From contig NZ_CP054212.1 of the NCBI RefSeq assembly GCF_013285385.1, forward strand, positions 992,001 to 1,056,000: 64,000 nucleotides of DNA, read 5' to 3'. This DNA is from Paramixta manurensis (GTDB lineage: Bacteria > Pseudomonadota > Gammaproteobacteria > Enterobacterales > Enterobacteriaceae). Shown here piece after piece: positions 36,580 through 49,821 of the stretch; position 1 is the stretch's first letter; every line of letters begins with the position of its first letter. Both the position numbers and the translations under genes were made by a program. The notes beneath the pieces are model-generated. The model saw only the letters and a program-made list of their open reading frames with translations, searched no databases and was not told the origin of the DNA.

Positions 36580-36983
36580 TGATCGGAAACTTTTAGCGCT
36601 GAACCCTGACAAACGGCCTGGCGATAACACCCTGGCGCGCCAGTGACGATTTCGCATTTATGCAGCAGGACTGCATTCGCTTTCATTGATGAGGCGCGAA
36701 TCTGCATTCTTTTCCGTGCCGTGTTGAGATTGGCGGGAGAGTCTTGTGCGGTGCTCTGGCAGGATTCGCCGGAGACTTCACCTAAATCGCGGAAAGGTTT
36801 ACTGACCAGGTCGGCGGCGTTGGTATAAAGCTTCACGGGCGCCGGGCGCGGCGCGGGCTTGCTGCGCGCAGGCTCAGACTGCGTGGGCTGCGTCGTTGGG
36901 CTGCTAATTGGCTGGTATGGCTTATGCAGCAAAGAACACCCTGTCAGCGAAAGCGCTAACAAACAGAGCGGTAGAGCGCGCAT
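36576..36983 (-). CDS. rcsF: Rcs phosphorelay outer-membrane lipoprotein RcsF
   Basis: Stress sensor that signals envelope damage to the IgaA-RcsCDB phosphorelay. Lipobox SLTGC (Cys16) is followed by a proline-rich linker (about 25-50) and a compact domain with four cysteines (SCQ, KCE, GCYRQAVCQ) that form two nonconsecutive disulfides in E. coli. The 135 residues compare with 134. It is known to be threaded through BamA-porin complexes in E. coli; bamA is in this window. It precedes trmO with ATGA overlap. Confidence 0.95.
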   Translation of the reverse strand: MRALPLCLLALSLTGCSLLHKPYQPISSPTTQPTQSEPARSKPAPRPAPVKLYTNAADLVSKPFRDLGEVSGESCQSTAQDSPANLNTARKRMQIRASSMKANAVLLHKCEIVTGAPGCYRQAVCQGSALKVSDQ

Positions 36984-37060
36984 GGGAAAATCCTCATGTT
37001 TTAAAAAGTGGCGTTATTGAAGCAAGCAATCAGAAAAATGACAAGTCATGCGGGTATCTG

Positions 37061-37091
37061 CTGTAAAACAAAGGGCGGCATTTCGCCGCCC
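37061..37091 (-). terminator. Terminator after metQ
   Basis: On the minus strand GGGCGGC ... GCCGCCC (37091-37073) with a 5-base loop followed by TTTGTTTTAC. Confidence 0.8.
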
Positions 37092-37115
37092 GGAGAGATA
37101 ATTTCCCGCAGGAAT

Positions 37116-37931
37116 TTACCAGCCCTTCACGGCGCCACCGTTGAAGATTTTATTCGCCGCTGCCGCCACTTCATCAGACTGATAAGCCTGGACGAATTTC
37201 TTCACGTTTTCCGCATCTTTGTTGTCTTCGCGCGCCACGATCAGGTTAACGTACGGAGAATCTTTATCTTCAACAAAAATCCCATCTTTTGCCGGGGTTA
37301 AACCGATCTGGCTGGCGTAGGTGGTATTGATGACCGCCAACGCAATTTGCTGATCGTCTAGTGAACGCGGTAACTGCGGCGCTTCTAACTCAACAATCTT
37401 CAGCTTTTTCGGGTTTTCGGTAATATCCAGCGAGGTTGGCAACAGACCAACGCCATCTTTCAATTTAATCAGGCCCACTTTCTGCAGCAGTAACAGGGAA
37501 CGACCAAGGTTAGTTGGATCGTTAGGAATGGCGACCTGTGCGCCCTCTTGCAACTCATTCAGCGACTTGATCTTTTTAGAATAACCGGCGATCGGATAAA
37601 CAAAAGTATTGCCGACCGGAACCAGTTTATACCCGCGATCTTTAATCTGCTCATCAAGATAAGGTTTATGCTGGAAGGCGTTAACGTCAATATCGCCTTT
37701 GCTTAACGCTTCGTTAGGTAGCACGTAATCGTTAAAGGTCACCAGCTCAACATCCAGACCATATTTTTCTTTGGCCACTTTCTGTGCCGTTTCGGCAACT
37801 TGTTGCTCGGCGCCGACAATGACTCCGACTTTAATATGGTTAGGATCTTTCTCTTCCTGACCACAGCCTGCCAACGCCATTGCGCTAATCAGCGCGCCCA
37901 CAGCGGCAATTTTTTTAAATGTAAAAGACAT
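37116..37931 (-). CDS. metQ: D-/L-methionine substrate-binding lipoprotein
   Basis: Periplasmic-face binding component of the MetNIQ importer. Lipobox LAGC (Cys23), then an NlpA-family domain with VGVIVGAEQQVAE, DVNAFQHKPYLDEQ, VAIPNDPTNLGRSLLLL and INTTYASQIGL. The 271 residues equal E. coli. Last gene of metN-metI-metQ, 42 bases after metI. Confidence 0.97.
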   Translation of the reverse strand: MSFTFKKIAAVGALISAMALAGCGQEEKDPNHIKVGVIVGAEQQVAETAQKVAKEKYGLDVELVTFNDYVLPNEALSKGDIDVNAFQHKPYLDEQIKDRGYKLVPVGNTFVYPIAGYSKKIKSLNELQEGAQVAIPNDPTNLGRSLLLLQKVGLIKLKDGVGLLPTSLDITENPKKLKIVELEAPQLPRSLDDQQIALAVINTTYASQIGLTPAKDGIFVEDKDSPYVNLIVAREDNKDAENVKKFVQAYQSDEVAAAANKIFNGGAVKGW

Positions 37932-37973
37932 ATCCCTTCCTTAACCTTAATCGAAATAATGGATGTTGCGTGC

Positions 37974-38627
37974 TTACTTATGCGTGACCGCACGAACGAT
38001 ACGGTCGCCGCAGAATTGAATTAAATACACCAGAACCACCAGTAACACTAAAACCGTGTTCATTACGGTCGCGTTATAGCCAATATAACCGTACTGATAC
38101 CCAATTTGACCAAGCCCGCCTGCGCCTACTGCGCCACCCATTGCCGAGTAACCGACTAAGGTGATTAAGGTAATGGTGGCGGCATTAACTAAGCCCGGCA
38201 GCGCTTCCGGCAGCAGGACTTTGCGGATAATTTGCATCGGCGTTGCCCCCATCGCGCGTGAGGCTTCAATCAGGCCAGATGGCAACTCCAGTAATGCGTT
38301 TTCGACCATACGGGCAATAAAAGGCGCGGCACCAACGGTTAATGGCACGATAGCGGCCTGTAAGCCAATTGATGTGCCGACAATCAGACGCGTAAACGGA
38401 ATCATCCAGACCAACAGGATAATAAAAGGAATCGAGCGGAAAATATTCACTGCGGCCGACATTACGCGATACAGCTTCGCATTTTCAACGATTTGCCCGG
38501 GGCGGGTGACATAGAGTAAGACGCCGACCGGCAGACCCAGCACAAAACCGAAGAAGCCCGAGACGAAAGTCATCATGAGGGTTTCCCATATGCCCCGGCC
38601 TAACAACCACACCATTGCCTCAGACAT
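37974..38627 (-). CDS. metI: Methionine ABC transporter permease
   Basis: Inner-membrane permease of MetNIQ with five or six hydrophobic segments and the EAA-type coupling helix ASRAMGATPMQIIRKVLLPEAL that docks on MetN. The 217 residues equal E. coli. Its start overlaps the end of metN by 8 bases. Confidence 0.97.
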   Translation of the reverse strand: MSEAMVWLLGRGIWETLMMTFVSGFFGFVLGLPVGVLLYVTRPGQIVENAKLYRVMSAAVNIFRSIPFIILLVWMIPFTRLIVGTSIGLQAAIVPLTVGAAPFIARMVENALLELPSGLIEASRAMGATPMQIIRKVLLPEALPGLVNAATITLITLVGYSAMGGAVGAGGLGQIGYQYGYIGYNATVMNTVLVLLVVLVYLIQFCGDRIVRAVTHK

Positions 38628-39651
38628 AACCTAATACCTCAACTTTCACGTGATGTTCCTGCAAATACGCAATAGCAGCCTGAGTGCTGGCGTTGTCGCC
38701 GTGCATTTCCGCTAACATAATGCCGAATTTAACGCCGCCTGCGTAATCCATCTGCGCGCTAATAATATTGTTATTAACATTGAAGCGACGTGCGGTTTCT
38801 GACAACAGCGGCGCATCGACTGACTGCCCGGTAAACTCAAGGCGCAAGAGTGGAACACGTTCGCTGCCTGCTTCGCTGGAGAGACGCTCGGTGTAATCTT
38901 CCGGAATATCGAGATGCAGTGTTGACTGAATAAACTGCTGCGCCAGTGGCGTTTTAGGATGAGAGAAAATTTCACTCACGCTATCGTTTTCAATCAATTG
39001 ACCGTCACTAATGACCGCCACCCGATCGCAGATGCGCTTTACCACATCCATTTCATGCGTGATCAGCAAAATAGTCAGGCCAAGACGGCGATTAATATCT
39101 TTCAGCAAGGTCAGAATCGAGCGAGTGGTGGCCGGGTCCAGCGCGCTGGTGGCTTCATCACAAAGCAGAACTTTGGGCTGACTTGCCAACGCTCGCGCAA
39201 TTGCCACGCGCTGCTTTTGTCCGCCGGAGAGGTTGGCGGGCCAGGCGTCACGCTTATCGGAAAGACCAACCAGTTCCAGTAGCTCAGTGACGCGGGTGTT
39301 GATTTGGTCGCGTGTCATACTGCCTAATTCTAACGGCAACGCGATATTACCGAAAACGGTACGGGAATTAAGTAGATTGAAGTGTTGGAAAATCATGCCA
39401 ATCTGACGGCGTGCTTTAGTCAACTGGCTTTCCGATAGCGCGGTCAGATCCTGGCCGTCAACCAACACATTACCGGAGGTTGGGCGCTCAAGCAGATTAA
39501 CGCAGCGAATCAGGGTACTTTTCCCCGCGCCTGATGCGCCAATGACGCCATAAATTTGCCCGGCGGGCACATGGAGGCTGACATCCGTTAGTGCGGTTAT
39601 CTTCCTCGTGCCTTGCTGGAACACTTTGGTAATATTTGTAAGTTTAATCAT
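38620..39651 (-). CDS. metN: Methionine ABC transporter ATP-binding protein
   Basis: ATPase of the MetNIQ importer. Walker A GASGAGKST (about 38-46), signature LSGGQKQRVAIARAL, Walker B VLLCDEATSALD, and the C-terminal NIL domain (about 265-343) that binds cytoplasmic methionine and inhibits transport in the family. The 343 residues equal E. coli. A MetJ operator lies upstream. Confidence 0.97.
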   Translation of the reverse strand: MIKLTNITKVFQQGTRKITALTDVSLHVPAGQIYGVIGASGAGKSTLIRCVNLLERPTSGNVLVDGQDLTALSESQLTKARRQIGMIFQHFNLLNSRTVFGNIALPLELGSMTRDQINTRVTELLELVGLSDKRDAWPANLSGGQKQRVAIARALASQPKVLLCDEATSALDPATTRSILTLLKDINRRLGLTILLITHEMDVVKRICDRVAVISDGQLIENDSVSEIFSHPKTPLAQQFIQSTLHLDIPEDYTERLSSEAGSERVPLLRLEFTGQSVDAPLLSETARRFNVNNNIISAQMDYAGGVKFGIMLAEMHGDNASTQAAIAYLQEHHVKVEVLGYV

Positions 39652-39716
39652 TAAGTTATTTGTTATCGTCGTAAAGTTGTCCGTGATGCTTCGAATTGCC
39701 GTGGCGAAGCTGAAAT

Positions 39717-39740
39717 GGATGTTAAGGCATCCAGACGTCT
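39717..39740 (-). promoter_or_regulatory. MetJ operator (tandem met boxes) of metNIQ
   Basis: A perfect met box AGACGTCT at 39733-39740 abuts two weaker ones, AGGCATCC (39725-39732) and GGATGTTA (39717-39724), in exact 8-base phase. MetJ binds arrays of at least two such boxes; metN is an established member of the regulon. The site lies 66-89 bases before the metN start. Confidence 0.8.
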
Positions 39741-39829
39741 AAATCAATCGCAGTCATTCAAACTGCCGTTCTCGCTTTTCACGCAATCATGCGATACTAG
39801 ACGGCAAATTTTGTAGCAGGAGTTTCCAG

Positions 39830-40390
39830 GTGGCGAATAAAGTTCCGGCAATTTTCCTTGATCGCGATGGCACGGTAAATGTCGATCACGGTTATGTCCA
39901 TGAAATCGATGATTTTCAGTTTATCGATGGCGTTATTGACGCCATGCGCGAATTAAAAAATATGGGTTTTGCGCTCGTCTTAGTGACTAATCAATCCGGT
40001 ATTGCGCGTGGTAAATTTACTGAGGACCAATTTATGCGCCTCACCGAATGGATGGATTGGTCGCTGGCGGATCGCGAGGTAGACCTGGATGGTATTTACT
40101 TTTGTCCTCATCATCCGGAGGCAGTAGAAGAGAAGTATCGTCAGCGTTGTGATTGTCGTAAGCCGCAGCCCGGCATGTTGCTCTCCGCTCAGCAAGAACT
40201 GAACATTGATATGGCCGCGTCTTATATGGTGGGCGATAAGCTTGACGATATGTTGGCCGGAAAAGCGGCAGGCGTTGGTACAATGGTGTTAGTGCGTAGC
40301 GGGAAAGCGGTGACGCCGGAAAGTGAAGCTGCCGCCAATTGGGTAATAGATAGTCTGGCTGACCTGCCTTTACGCCTCAAACAGAGCTAA
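39830..40390 (+). CDS. gmhB: D-glycero-beta-D-manno-heptose-1,7-bisphosphate 7-phosphatase
   Basis: HAD phosphatase in ADP-heptose synthesis for the LPS inner core. The motif DRDGTVNVDHGYVHE carries the catalytic Asp pair; a zinc-binding loop is seen as CPHHPEAVEEKYRQRCDCRKP; VGDKLDDMLAG supplies the distal acidic motif. The 186 residues compare with 191. GTG start after AGGAG; a TATACT-like GATACT precedes it by about 35 bases. It is divergent from metN and upstream of the rRNA operon, as in E. coli. Confidence 0.95.
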   Translation: MANKVPAIFLDRDGTVNVDHGYVHEIDDFQFIDGVIDAMRELKNMGFALVLVTNQSGIARGKFTEDQFMRLTEWMDWSLADREVDLDGIYFCPHHPEAVEEKYRQRCDCRKPQPGMLLSAQQELNIDMAASYMVGDKLDDMLAGKAAGVGTMVLVRSGKAVTPESEAAANWVIDSLADLPLRLKQS

Positions 40391-40445
40391 AAAACGGCGA
40401 ATTGTACGAAGTTAAAGCGAACGATAAAAAATTACTGATTTCCTC

Positions 40446-40473
40446 TTGCACTCCGTCGTTCACTCCCTATAAT
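40446..40473 (+). promoter_or_regulatory. rRNA operon promoter P1
   Basis: TTGCAC (40446-40451), 16-base spacer, TATAAT (40468-40473) and discriminator GCGCC, the arrangement of rrn P1 promoters under ppGpp control. An A/T-rich block (TAAAAAATTACTGATTT) just upstream is in the place of the UP element. Confidence 0.88.
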
Positions 40474-40557
40474 GCGCCACCACTGACACGGCACAACGGT
40501 CGCAGCGACCGGTTAAACGAACCGGGTCAGGCGCGGGAAAACTTCTGAAAAACGGGG

Positions 40558-40585
40558 TTGACTCTGCGGGAGGAAAGCGTAATAT
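40558..40585 (+). promoter_or_regulatory. rRNA operon promoter P2
   Basis: TTGACT (40558-40563), 16-base spacer, TAATAT (40580-40585) followed by ACGCC. It lies about 110 bases after P1, as usual in enterobacterial rrn operons. Confidence 0.85.
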
Positions 40586-40624
40586 ACGCCACCTCGCGAC
40601 AGGCGGTTAAGCCGCTGTTCGCAC

Positions 40625-40636
40625 TGCTCTTTAACA
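40625..40636 (+). promoter_or_regulatory. boxA antitermination element before 16S
   Basis: TGCTCTTTAACA, the NusB/S10-binding boxA of rrn leaders, lies downstream of P2. The 381 bases between gmhB and 16S otherwise hold only P1, P2 and the leader; no gene is seen. Confidence 0.85.
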
Positions 40637-40771
40637 ATTTATCAGACAATCTGTGTGGGCACTCGCAGGATTGATATCGTAAGCATCTGCGGATGCAACA
40701 AAATATCAAGTCTTGAAGAGTGACTACTGATTTTATAAACAGTTTTAATTCTTTGAGCATCAGACACTTTT

Positions 40772-42313
<1,542 letters not shown>

Positions 42314-42384
42314 CCTGAAGATACTTTCCCGCGAAGTGCCCACACAGATTGTCTGATGAAAAAGAACGAGCAGGATACCTTTAT

Positions 42385-42461
<77 letters not shown>

Positions 42462-42545
42462 AATTTGTACTCATGCTGCGTTGTGGCCCCGGCTCGCATA
42501 GTTGACTATGCGTCGCGGTACCACGCCTTGCCTGAGCACAAATTA
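42462..42545. repeat. ERIC-like palindrome, copy B (tRNA-Ile/tRNA-Ala spacer)
   Basis: An 84-base palindrome with outer arms AATTTGTACTCA / TGAGCACAAATT and centre GCATAGTTGACTATGC. Inner blocks (GCTGCGTTGTGG, CACGCCTTGC) match the other copies in the window. Confidence 0.7.
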
Positions 42546-42609
42546 TCTTCTCCGGAAGAAAAGCACTCAGCCGAGTGGGTAGTAAAAAGGTCTCTGCAAG
42601 TGACTGTAT

Positions 42610-42685
42610 GGGGCTATAGCTCAGCTGGGAGAGCGCCTGCCTTGCACGCAGGAGGTCAGCGGTTCGATCCCGCTTAGCTCCACCA
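42610..42685 (+). tRNA. alaV: tRNA-Ala (anticodon TGC)
   Basis: 76 bases beginning GGGGCTATAGCTCAGCTGGG and ending TCCACCA; anticodon loop CTTGCAC. Second spacer tRNA of the rRNA operon. Confidence 0.97.
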
Positions 42686-42745
42686 TATACGTCGTGAAAT
42701 CCGATACTTCAGAGTGTACTGGCGACAGTATGCTGCGAAGTATTA

Positions 42746-42757
42746 TGCTCTTTAACA
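42746..42757 (+). promoter_or_regulatory. boxA element before 23S
   Basis: TGCTCTTTAACA, identical to the leader boxA, in the spacer between tRNA-Ala and 23S. In E. coli a spacer boxA restores antitermination before 23S. Confidence 0.85.
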
Positions 42758-42850
42758 ATCCGGAACAAGCTGAAAATTGAAACGATGAATGACCGCAAGG
42801 TTGTTCACGAGTCTCTCAAATACTTACACCCGAAAGCGGTTCTGCTCCGA

Positions 42851-42972
42851 AGGAGTAACGAACGAGCTAAGTAAGGGCAAGGCGTCAGCGCGCAGCAGGG
42901 CGGAGCATACTGAAGTATGTGAGCATCTGCGAGCACTGCACAACGCGGCCCTTACGACGCGCAGTCGTTACG
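42851..42972. repeat. ERIC-like repeat, copy C (tRNA-Ala/23S spacer)
   Basis: About 122 bases with centre GGAGCATACTGAAGTATGTG and imperfectly complementary halves (GCAAGGCGTCAGCGCGCAGC versus GCACTGCACAACGCGG). It aligns along its whole length with copy A at 2651-2773 in reverse orientation. It fills about a third of the 320-base spacer; no gene is seen. Confidence 0.75.
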
Positions 42973-43005
42973 AAACCGGATGAGAAGGACGCCTGTGGGT
43001 TGTGA

Positions 43006-45996
<2,991 letters not shown>

Positions 45997-46067
45997 ACAA
46001 CGCCAGAGGCGTTCTTGAGAGACGCGGTTTTGATTTTCAGCGAGTTTACCGGATAAAAGCATTTGCG

Positions 46068-46188
46068 GGAACGAAAGAGAACGTGCTGAAGCAAGGCGAC
46101 CAGCGCAGGAAAGGAGGGAGCATACATAAGGTATGTGACTGACTTTGCAAGCGCAGGCAACGCAGCAGCAGAGCGTTATATTCGTTCC
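46068..46188. repeat. ERIC-like repeat, copy D (23S/5S spacer)
   Basis: About 121 bases bounded by GGAACGAA / TTCGTTCC with centre GGAGCATACATAAGGTATGT followed by GACTG. This is close to the ERIC core GGAGCTTACATAAGTAAGTG-ACTG. The right half keeps GCAGGCAACGCAGCAGC, again ERIC-like. Confidence 0.72.
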
Positions 46189-46202
46189 GTGCAGCAAGAA
46201 TT

Positions 46203-46322
46203 TGCCTGGCGGCACTAGCGCGGTGGTCCCACCTGACCCCATGCCGAACTCAGAAGTGAAACGCCGTAGCGCCGATGGTAGTGTGGGGTCTCCCCATGCG
46301 AGAGTAGGGAACTGCCAGGCAT
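46203..46322 (+). rRNA. rrf: 5S ribosomal RNA
   Basis: 120 bases, TGCCTGGCGG ... CTGCCAGGCAT, differing from E. coli 5S by only one or a few bases (GGCACTAGCG in place of GGCAGTAGCG). Confidence 0.97.
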
Positions 46323-46406
46323 CAGATAAGACCCTCCGGTGACGCGGAGCGGGAGAAATACCTGATATCAGCGCGATGAAGACGTTGGTACCAGTACAGA
46401 ATCGGT

Positions 46407-46483
46407 GGAGCGGTAGTTCAGTTGGTTAGAATACCTGCCTGTCACGCAGGGGGTCGCGGGTTCGAGCCCCGTCCGTTCCGCCA
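46407..46483 (+). tRNA. aspU: tRNA-Asp (anticodon GTC), distal gene of the rRNA operon
   Basis: 77 bases beginning GGAGCGGTAGTTCAGTTGG and ending CCA, anticodon loop CTGTCAC. It follows 5S with no separate promoter seen and is followed by the operon terminator. It is base-for-base identical to the tRNA at 55055-55131. Confidence 0.97.
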
Positions 46484-46495
46484 CTTAAACACGAA

Positions 46496-46531
46496 AAACC
46501 CTGACAGCAATGTCAGGGTTTTTTCTTTTTT
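46496..46531 (+). terminator. rRNA operon terminator
   Basis: Perfect 11-bp stem AAACCCTGACA (46496-46506) / TGTCAGGGTTT (46511-46521), GCAA loop and a long T-run. Confidence 0.93.
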
Positions 46532-46657
46532 AGCCGCCAGAAAACAGAAACTATTGCCTGCAAGGCAAAAGTGTTATGCGTTTAACCTCATTTTTCATCA
46601 ATAATAACCCTGTCATACTCTCCTCACTTTCTGATAACTCTTGAACACGAGGATATT

Positions 46658-47461
46658 ATGACTATTCCGGCATTTGGCCTGGGCACCTTCCGCCTGCAAG
46701 ACGACGTAGTAATCAATTCAGTAAAAACTGCACTGGAACTCGGCTACCGCGTCATTGATACCGCACAAATCTATGAAAACGAAGCTGCCGTTGGGCAAGC
46801 GATTGAAGAGAGCGGCGTAGCGCGTGATGAACTGTTTATCACCACCAAAATTTGGATTGAAAACCTGTCGAAAGACAAACTGATCCCAAGCCTGAAAGAG
46901 AGCCTGGCGAAACTGCGCACCGATTATGTCGACTTGACGCTGATTCACTGGCCATCGCCGGGCGCAGCGGTGCCGGTGGCAGAAACCCTGCTGGCACTGG
47001 TTGAAGCGAAAAAAGCCGGTTTAACCCGTCAAATTGGTATCTCTAACTTTACCGTTGAACTGATGCAAGAGGCTATTGAGGCGGTAGGCGCGGATGAAAT
47101 CGCCACCAACCAAATCGAACTGCACCCTTATTTGCAGAACCGCAAAGTGGTTGATTTCGCAAAAGCGAACGGTATCCACATCACTTCCTATATGACGCTG
47201 GCCTATGGTAAAGCGCTAAAAGATGATGTGATTGCAGCTATTGCAACAAAACATCAAGCCACGCCAGCTCAGGTTATTTTAGCGTGGGCGCTGCAGTTAG
47301 GTTATGCGGTAATTCCTTCCTCCACTAAACGTGAAAACTTAGCGAGCAACATGGCGGCAGTTTCATTGAAACTGGATGCGCAAGACATGGCGAAGATCGC
47401 CGAATTGGATCGCGGCGAACGTTTGGTGAGCCCGGAAGGTTTGGCGCCAAACTGGGATTAA
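46658..47461 (+). CDS. dkgB: 2,5-didehydrogluconate reductase B / methylglyoxal reductase
   Basis: NADPH-dependent aldo-keto reductase with broad aldehyde substrates. The TIM-barrel family tetrad is visible: Asp and Tyr in RVIDTAQIYENE, Lys in TTKIW and His in LIHWPSP. NADP contacts occur in IPSSTKRENLASN. The 267 residues equal E. coli DkgB, and it is next to the rRNA operon as there. Confidence 0.95.
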   Translation: MTIPAFGLGTFRLQDDVVINSVKTALELGYRVIDTAQIYENEAAVGQAIEESGVARDELFITTKIWIENLSKDKLIPSLKESLAKLRTDYVDLTLIHWPSPGAAVPVAETLLALVEAKKAGLTRQIGISNFTVELMQEAIEAVGADEIATNQIELHPYLQNRKVVDFAKANGIHITSYMTLAYGKALKDDVIAAIATKHQATPAQVILAWALQLGYAVIPSSTKRENLASNMAAVSLKLDAQDMAKIAELDRGERLVSPEGLAPNWD

Positions 47462-47489
47462 CCCTCGATTTGCCACTGCAGGACAGCCC

Positions 47490-48392
47490 TTACGCCCTTG
47501 GGGGCTGTCCATTCACCTGCGCGCTTAGAAAATCAATAAATGCGCGAACGCGGGTACTCACCGCCCGGTCACTATAATAAACCGCATTAAACGGCATCTC
47601 GACCGGCAATATCTCCTCCGCCAAAAGCTCAACCAGCGTTCCATCGGCAATCTCTTTATCAATCATATAATCCGACAGGCAGGCGATACCATTGCCGCTA
47701 AGACAAAGCTGCTTAAGTGTTTCTCCACTGTTTGAGGTGGTCGATGCCTTGATGTTATACAGTTCTCCATCCTTTTGTGCGACCGGCCAGCGATTAAGCC
47801 CCGGCGTCTCGACAAACCCCAGGCAATCATGTTCCGCTAACGCTTCAACGGTTTTTGGTATACCACGCTCAGCTAAATAGGCTGGCGAGGCGATAATTTT
47901 ACGATAGCTAATAAAGAGTGGTTTAGCGCGTAGGCTGGAATCGCTCAAGGTACCGGCACGAATCGCAATATCGACTTTTCGCTCGATCAAATTAATAAAC
48001 GTCTCGGATGAAACTAACGACAGCGTCACTTCAGGAAAGCGCTCACGAAACGGTTTGATCAGTGGCATCAATAAATGCAATACCACGGGCGTGGCTGCAT
48101 CGATACGCAGCAACCCACGCGGTACTTCCCGGCTTTCCATCAGCTCATTTTCCGCGCTGGCCATATCCTGCAATAATTTCTGTACCCGCCGAAAGTAGGC
48201 CTCACCCTCCTGTGTCAGGCTAATTTGACGCGTTGTACGGGTCAGTAACTCTACTCCTAACTTGTTTTCAAGCCTCTTTACCGCACGGCTAACAGCAGAA
48301 TTAGCCATCTCTAATTGCTCCGCCGCCCGGCTAAAACTCCCGCTTTCCACAACCGCGACAAAGATGATTAACTCCTCTGAGGTGGCTTTCAT
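47490..48392 (-). CDS. yafC: LysR-family transcriptional regulator YafC
   Basis: N-terminal winged helix-turn-helix (EELIIFVAVVESGSFSRAAE and VSRAVKRLENKLG) and a PBP2-like effector domain (about 90-295) with LLRIDAATPVVLHLLMPLIK. The 300 residues compare with 304 in E. coli. The effector is unknown. It is divergent from the MFS exporter at 48499 with a 106-base shared promoter region, so it probably controls that gene and itself (inferred from the usual LysR arrangement). Confidence 0.92.
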   Translation of the reverse strand: MKATSEELIIFVAVVESGSFSRAAEQLEMANSAVSRAVKRLENKLGVELLTRTTRQISLTQEGEAYFRRVQKLLQDMASAENELMESREVPRGLLRIDAATPVVLHLLMPLIKPFRERFPEVTLSLVSSETFINLIERKVDIAIRAGTLSDSSLRAKPLFISYRKIIASPAYLAERGIPKTVEALAEHDCLGFVETPGLNRWPVAQKDGELYNIKASTTSNSGETLKQLCLSGNGIACLSDYMIDKEIADGTLVELLAEEILPVEMPFNAVYYSDRAVSTRVRAFIDFLSAQVNGQPPRA

Positions 48393-48498
48393 TATTGCTC
48401 CTTTCGCAAAAATTAATTGTTATTTTACATCTTTTTGTTATTTAAGCATGGCGGGATACTGGGCACCAACAAAACGTACTTATTAATCGGAGCCTGAT

Positions 48499-49674
48499 AT
48501 GCCGTTAGCTTTACTCGCATTAACCATCAGCGCTTTTGCGATAGGAACCACCGAATTTGTGATTGTCGGATTAGTTCCTGTCATTGCGCAACAATTAAAC
48601 ATTACGCTACCTTCCGCCGGGTTACTGGTTTCCATTTACGCGCTGGGTGTCGCGATTGGAGCGCCGGTGTTAACCGCATTAACCAGTAAAATGCCACGTA
48701 AACGCCTATTGGTAGGGCTGATGGCATTATTCACTGTTGGAAATCTGGTTGCGTGGCAGTCACCGAATTATGAAACATTGGTGATTGCACGGTTGTTGAC
48801 CGGCCTGGCACACGGCGTCTTCTTCTCGGTAGGATCGACTATTGCAACCAGTCTGGTGCCCAAAGAGAAGGCAGCATCGGCGATTGCCATCATGTTCGGC
48901 GGTTTGACCGTTGCGCTGGTCACCGGCGTTCCACTCGGAACATTTATTGGCCAGCATTTCGGTTGGCGTGAAACCTTCCTCGCCGTGTCAGCGATTGGTG
49001 TTATCGCCCTGGTAAGCAGCCTGATGTTGGTGCCGTCAACCATTCCAAACCGTGCAGTCGCAGGATTGAAGGAGCAACTTACCGTATTAACGCATCCACG
49101 GTTGTTGATGATCTACGCGATTACCGCGTTAGGTTATGGTGGCGTGTTTACCGCTTTCACTTTTCTGGCGCCGATGATGCAGGAGTTGGCTGGCTTCACG
49201 CCGCAAGCGGTGAGCTTGATTCTGCTAGGCTATGGTATTTCGGTTGCGATTGGGAATATCTGGGGCGGTAAACTGGCGGATAAACATGGACCGGTACCGG
49301 CACTGGCTTTTATCTTTGCCGCACTCTCTCTCCTGCTGCTGGTGTTTCAGTTTACCGCCAGCTTGCACTTTGCCGCATTGGCGACCGTATTGGTGATGGG
49401 GATCTTCGCCTTCGGTAATGTGCCCGGCCTACAGGTTTATGTGGTACAAAAAGCCGAGCGTTATACGCCAGGCGCAGTAGATGTTGCTTCCGGATTAAAT
49501 ATCGCGGCATTTAACCTGGGGATCGCGCTGGGTTCGGTCATCGGCGGGCATATTGTCGAACAGTATGGATTAGCACAAACGCCCTGGATTGGTGCGCTGA
49601 TTGTGTTGGTCGCGCTGCTGATGATTATCTATAGCGGGCGTCTGGATAAGCGCAATGCGCCAGCGTTAAGTTAA
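48499..49674 (+). CDS. MFS transporter, DHA1-type drug/sugar exporter
   Basis: A 391-residue inner-membrane protein with about 12 hydrophobic helices. MFS motifs are seen: motif A-like LTSKMPRKRLLVG between helices 2 and 3, GLAHGVFFSVGS in helix 4, motif C-like GGLTVALVTGVPLGTFIGQ in helix 5, and a second-half GGKLADKHGP. It resembles the AraJ/YdhP group of exporters. The substrate cannot be told. E. coli has no gene here between yafC and yafD, so it is an addition paired with the divergent LysR gene. Confidence 0.85.
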   Translation: MPLALLALTISAFAIGTTEFVIVGLVPVIAQQLNITLPSAGLLVSIYALGVAIGAPVLTALTSKMPRKRLLVGLMALFTVGNLVAWQSPNYETLVIARLLTGLAHGVFFSVGSTIATSLVPKEKAASAIAIMFGGLTVALVTGVPLGTFIGQHFGWRETFLAVSAIGVIALVSSLMLVPSTIPNRAVAGLKEQLTVLTHPRLLMIYAITALGYGGVFTAFTFLAPMMQELAGFTPQAVSLILLGYGISVAIGNIWGGKLADKHGPVPALAFIFAALSLLLLVFQFTASLHFAALATVLVMGIFAFGNVPGLQVYVVQKAERYTPGAVDVASGLNIAAFNLGIALGSVIGGHIVEQYGLAQTPWIGALIVLVALLMIIYSGRLDKRNAPALS

Positions 49675-49821
49675 ACATTGAGTGGGCCTGCTCAGGCCTT
49701 TTACATTTGCTTGCGGTCTACGCCGGGGAATTATGCATCATTGATTGAAAGTACACCCTAAAGCCCCTATAACTGGGTAAGGAAACCAGAACACGAAAAC
49801 ACGCGGGGACAGACGTTAAAA

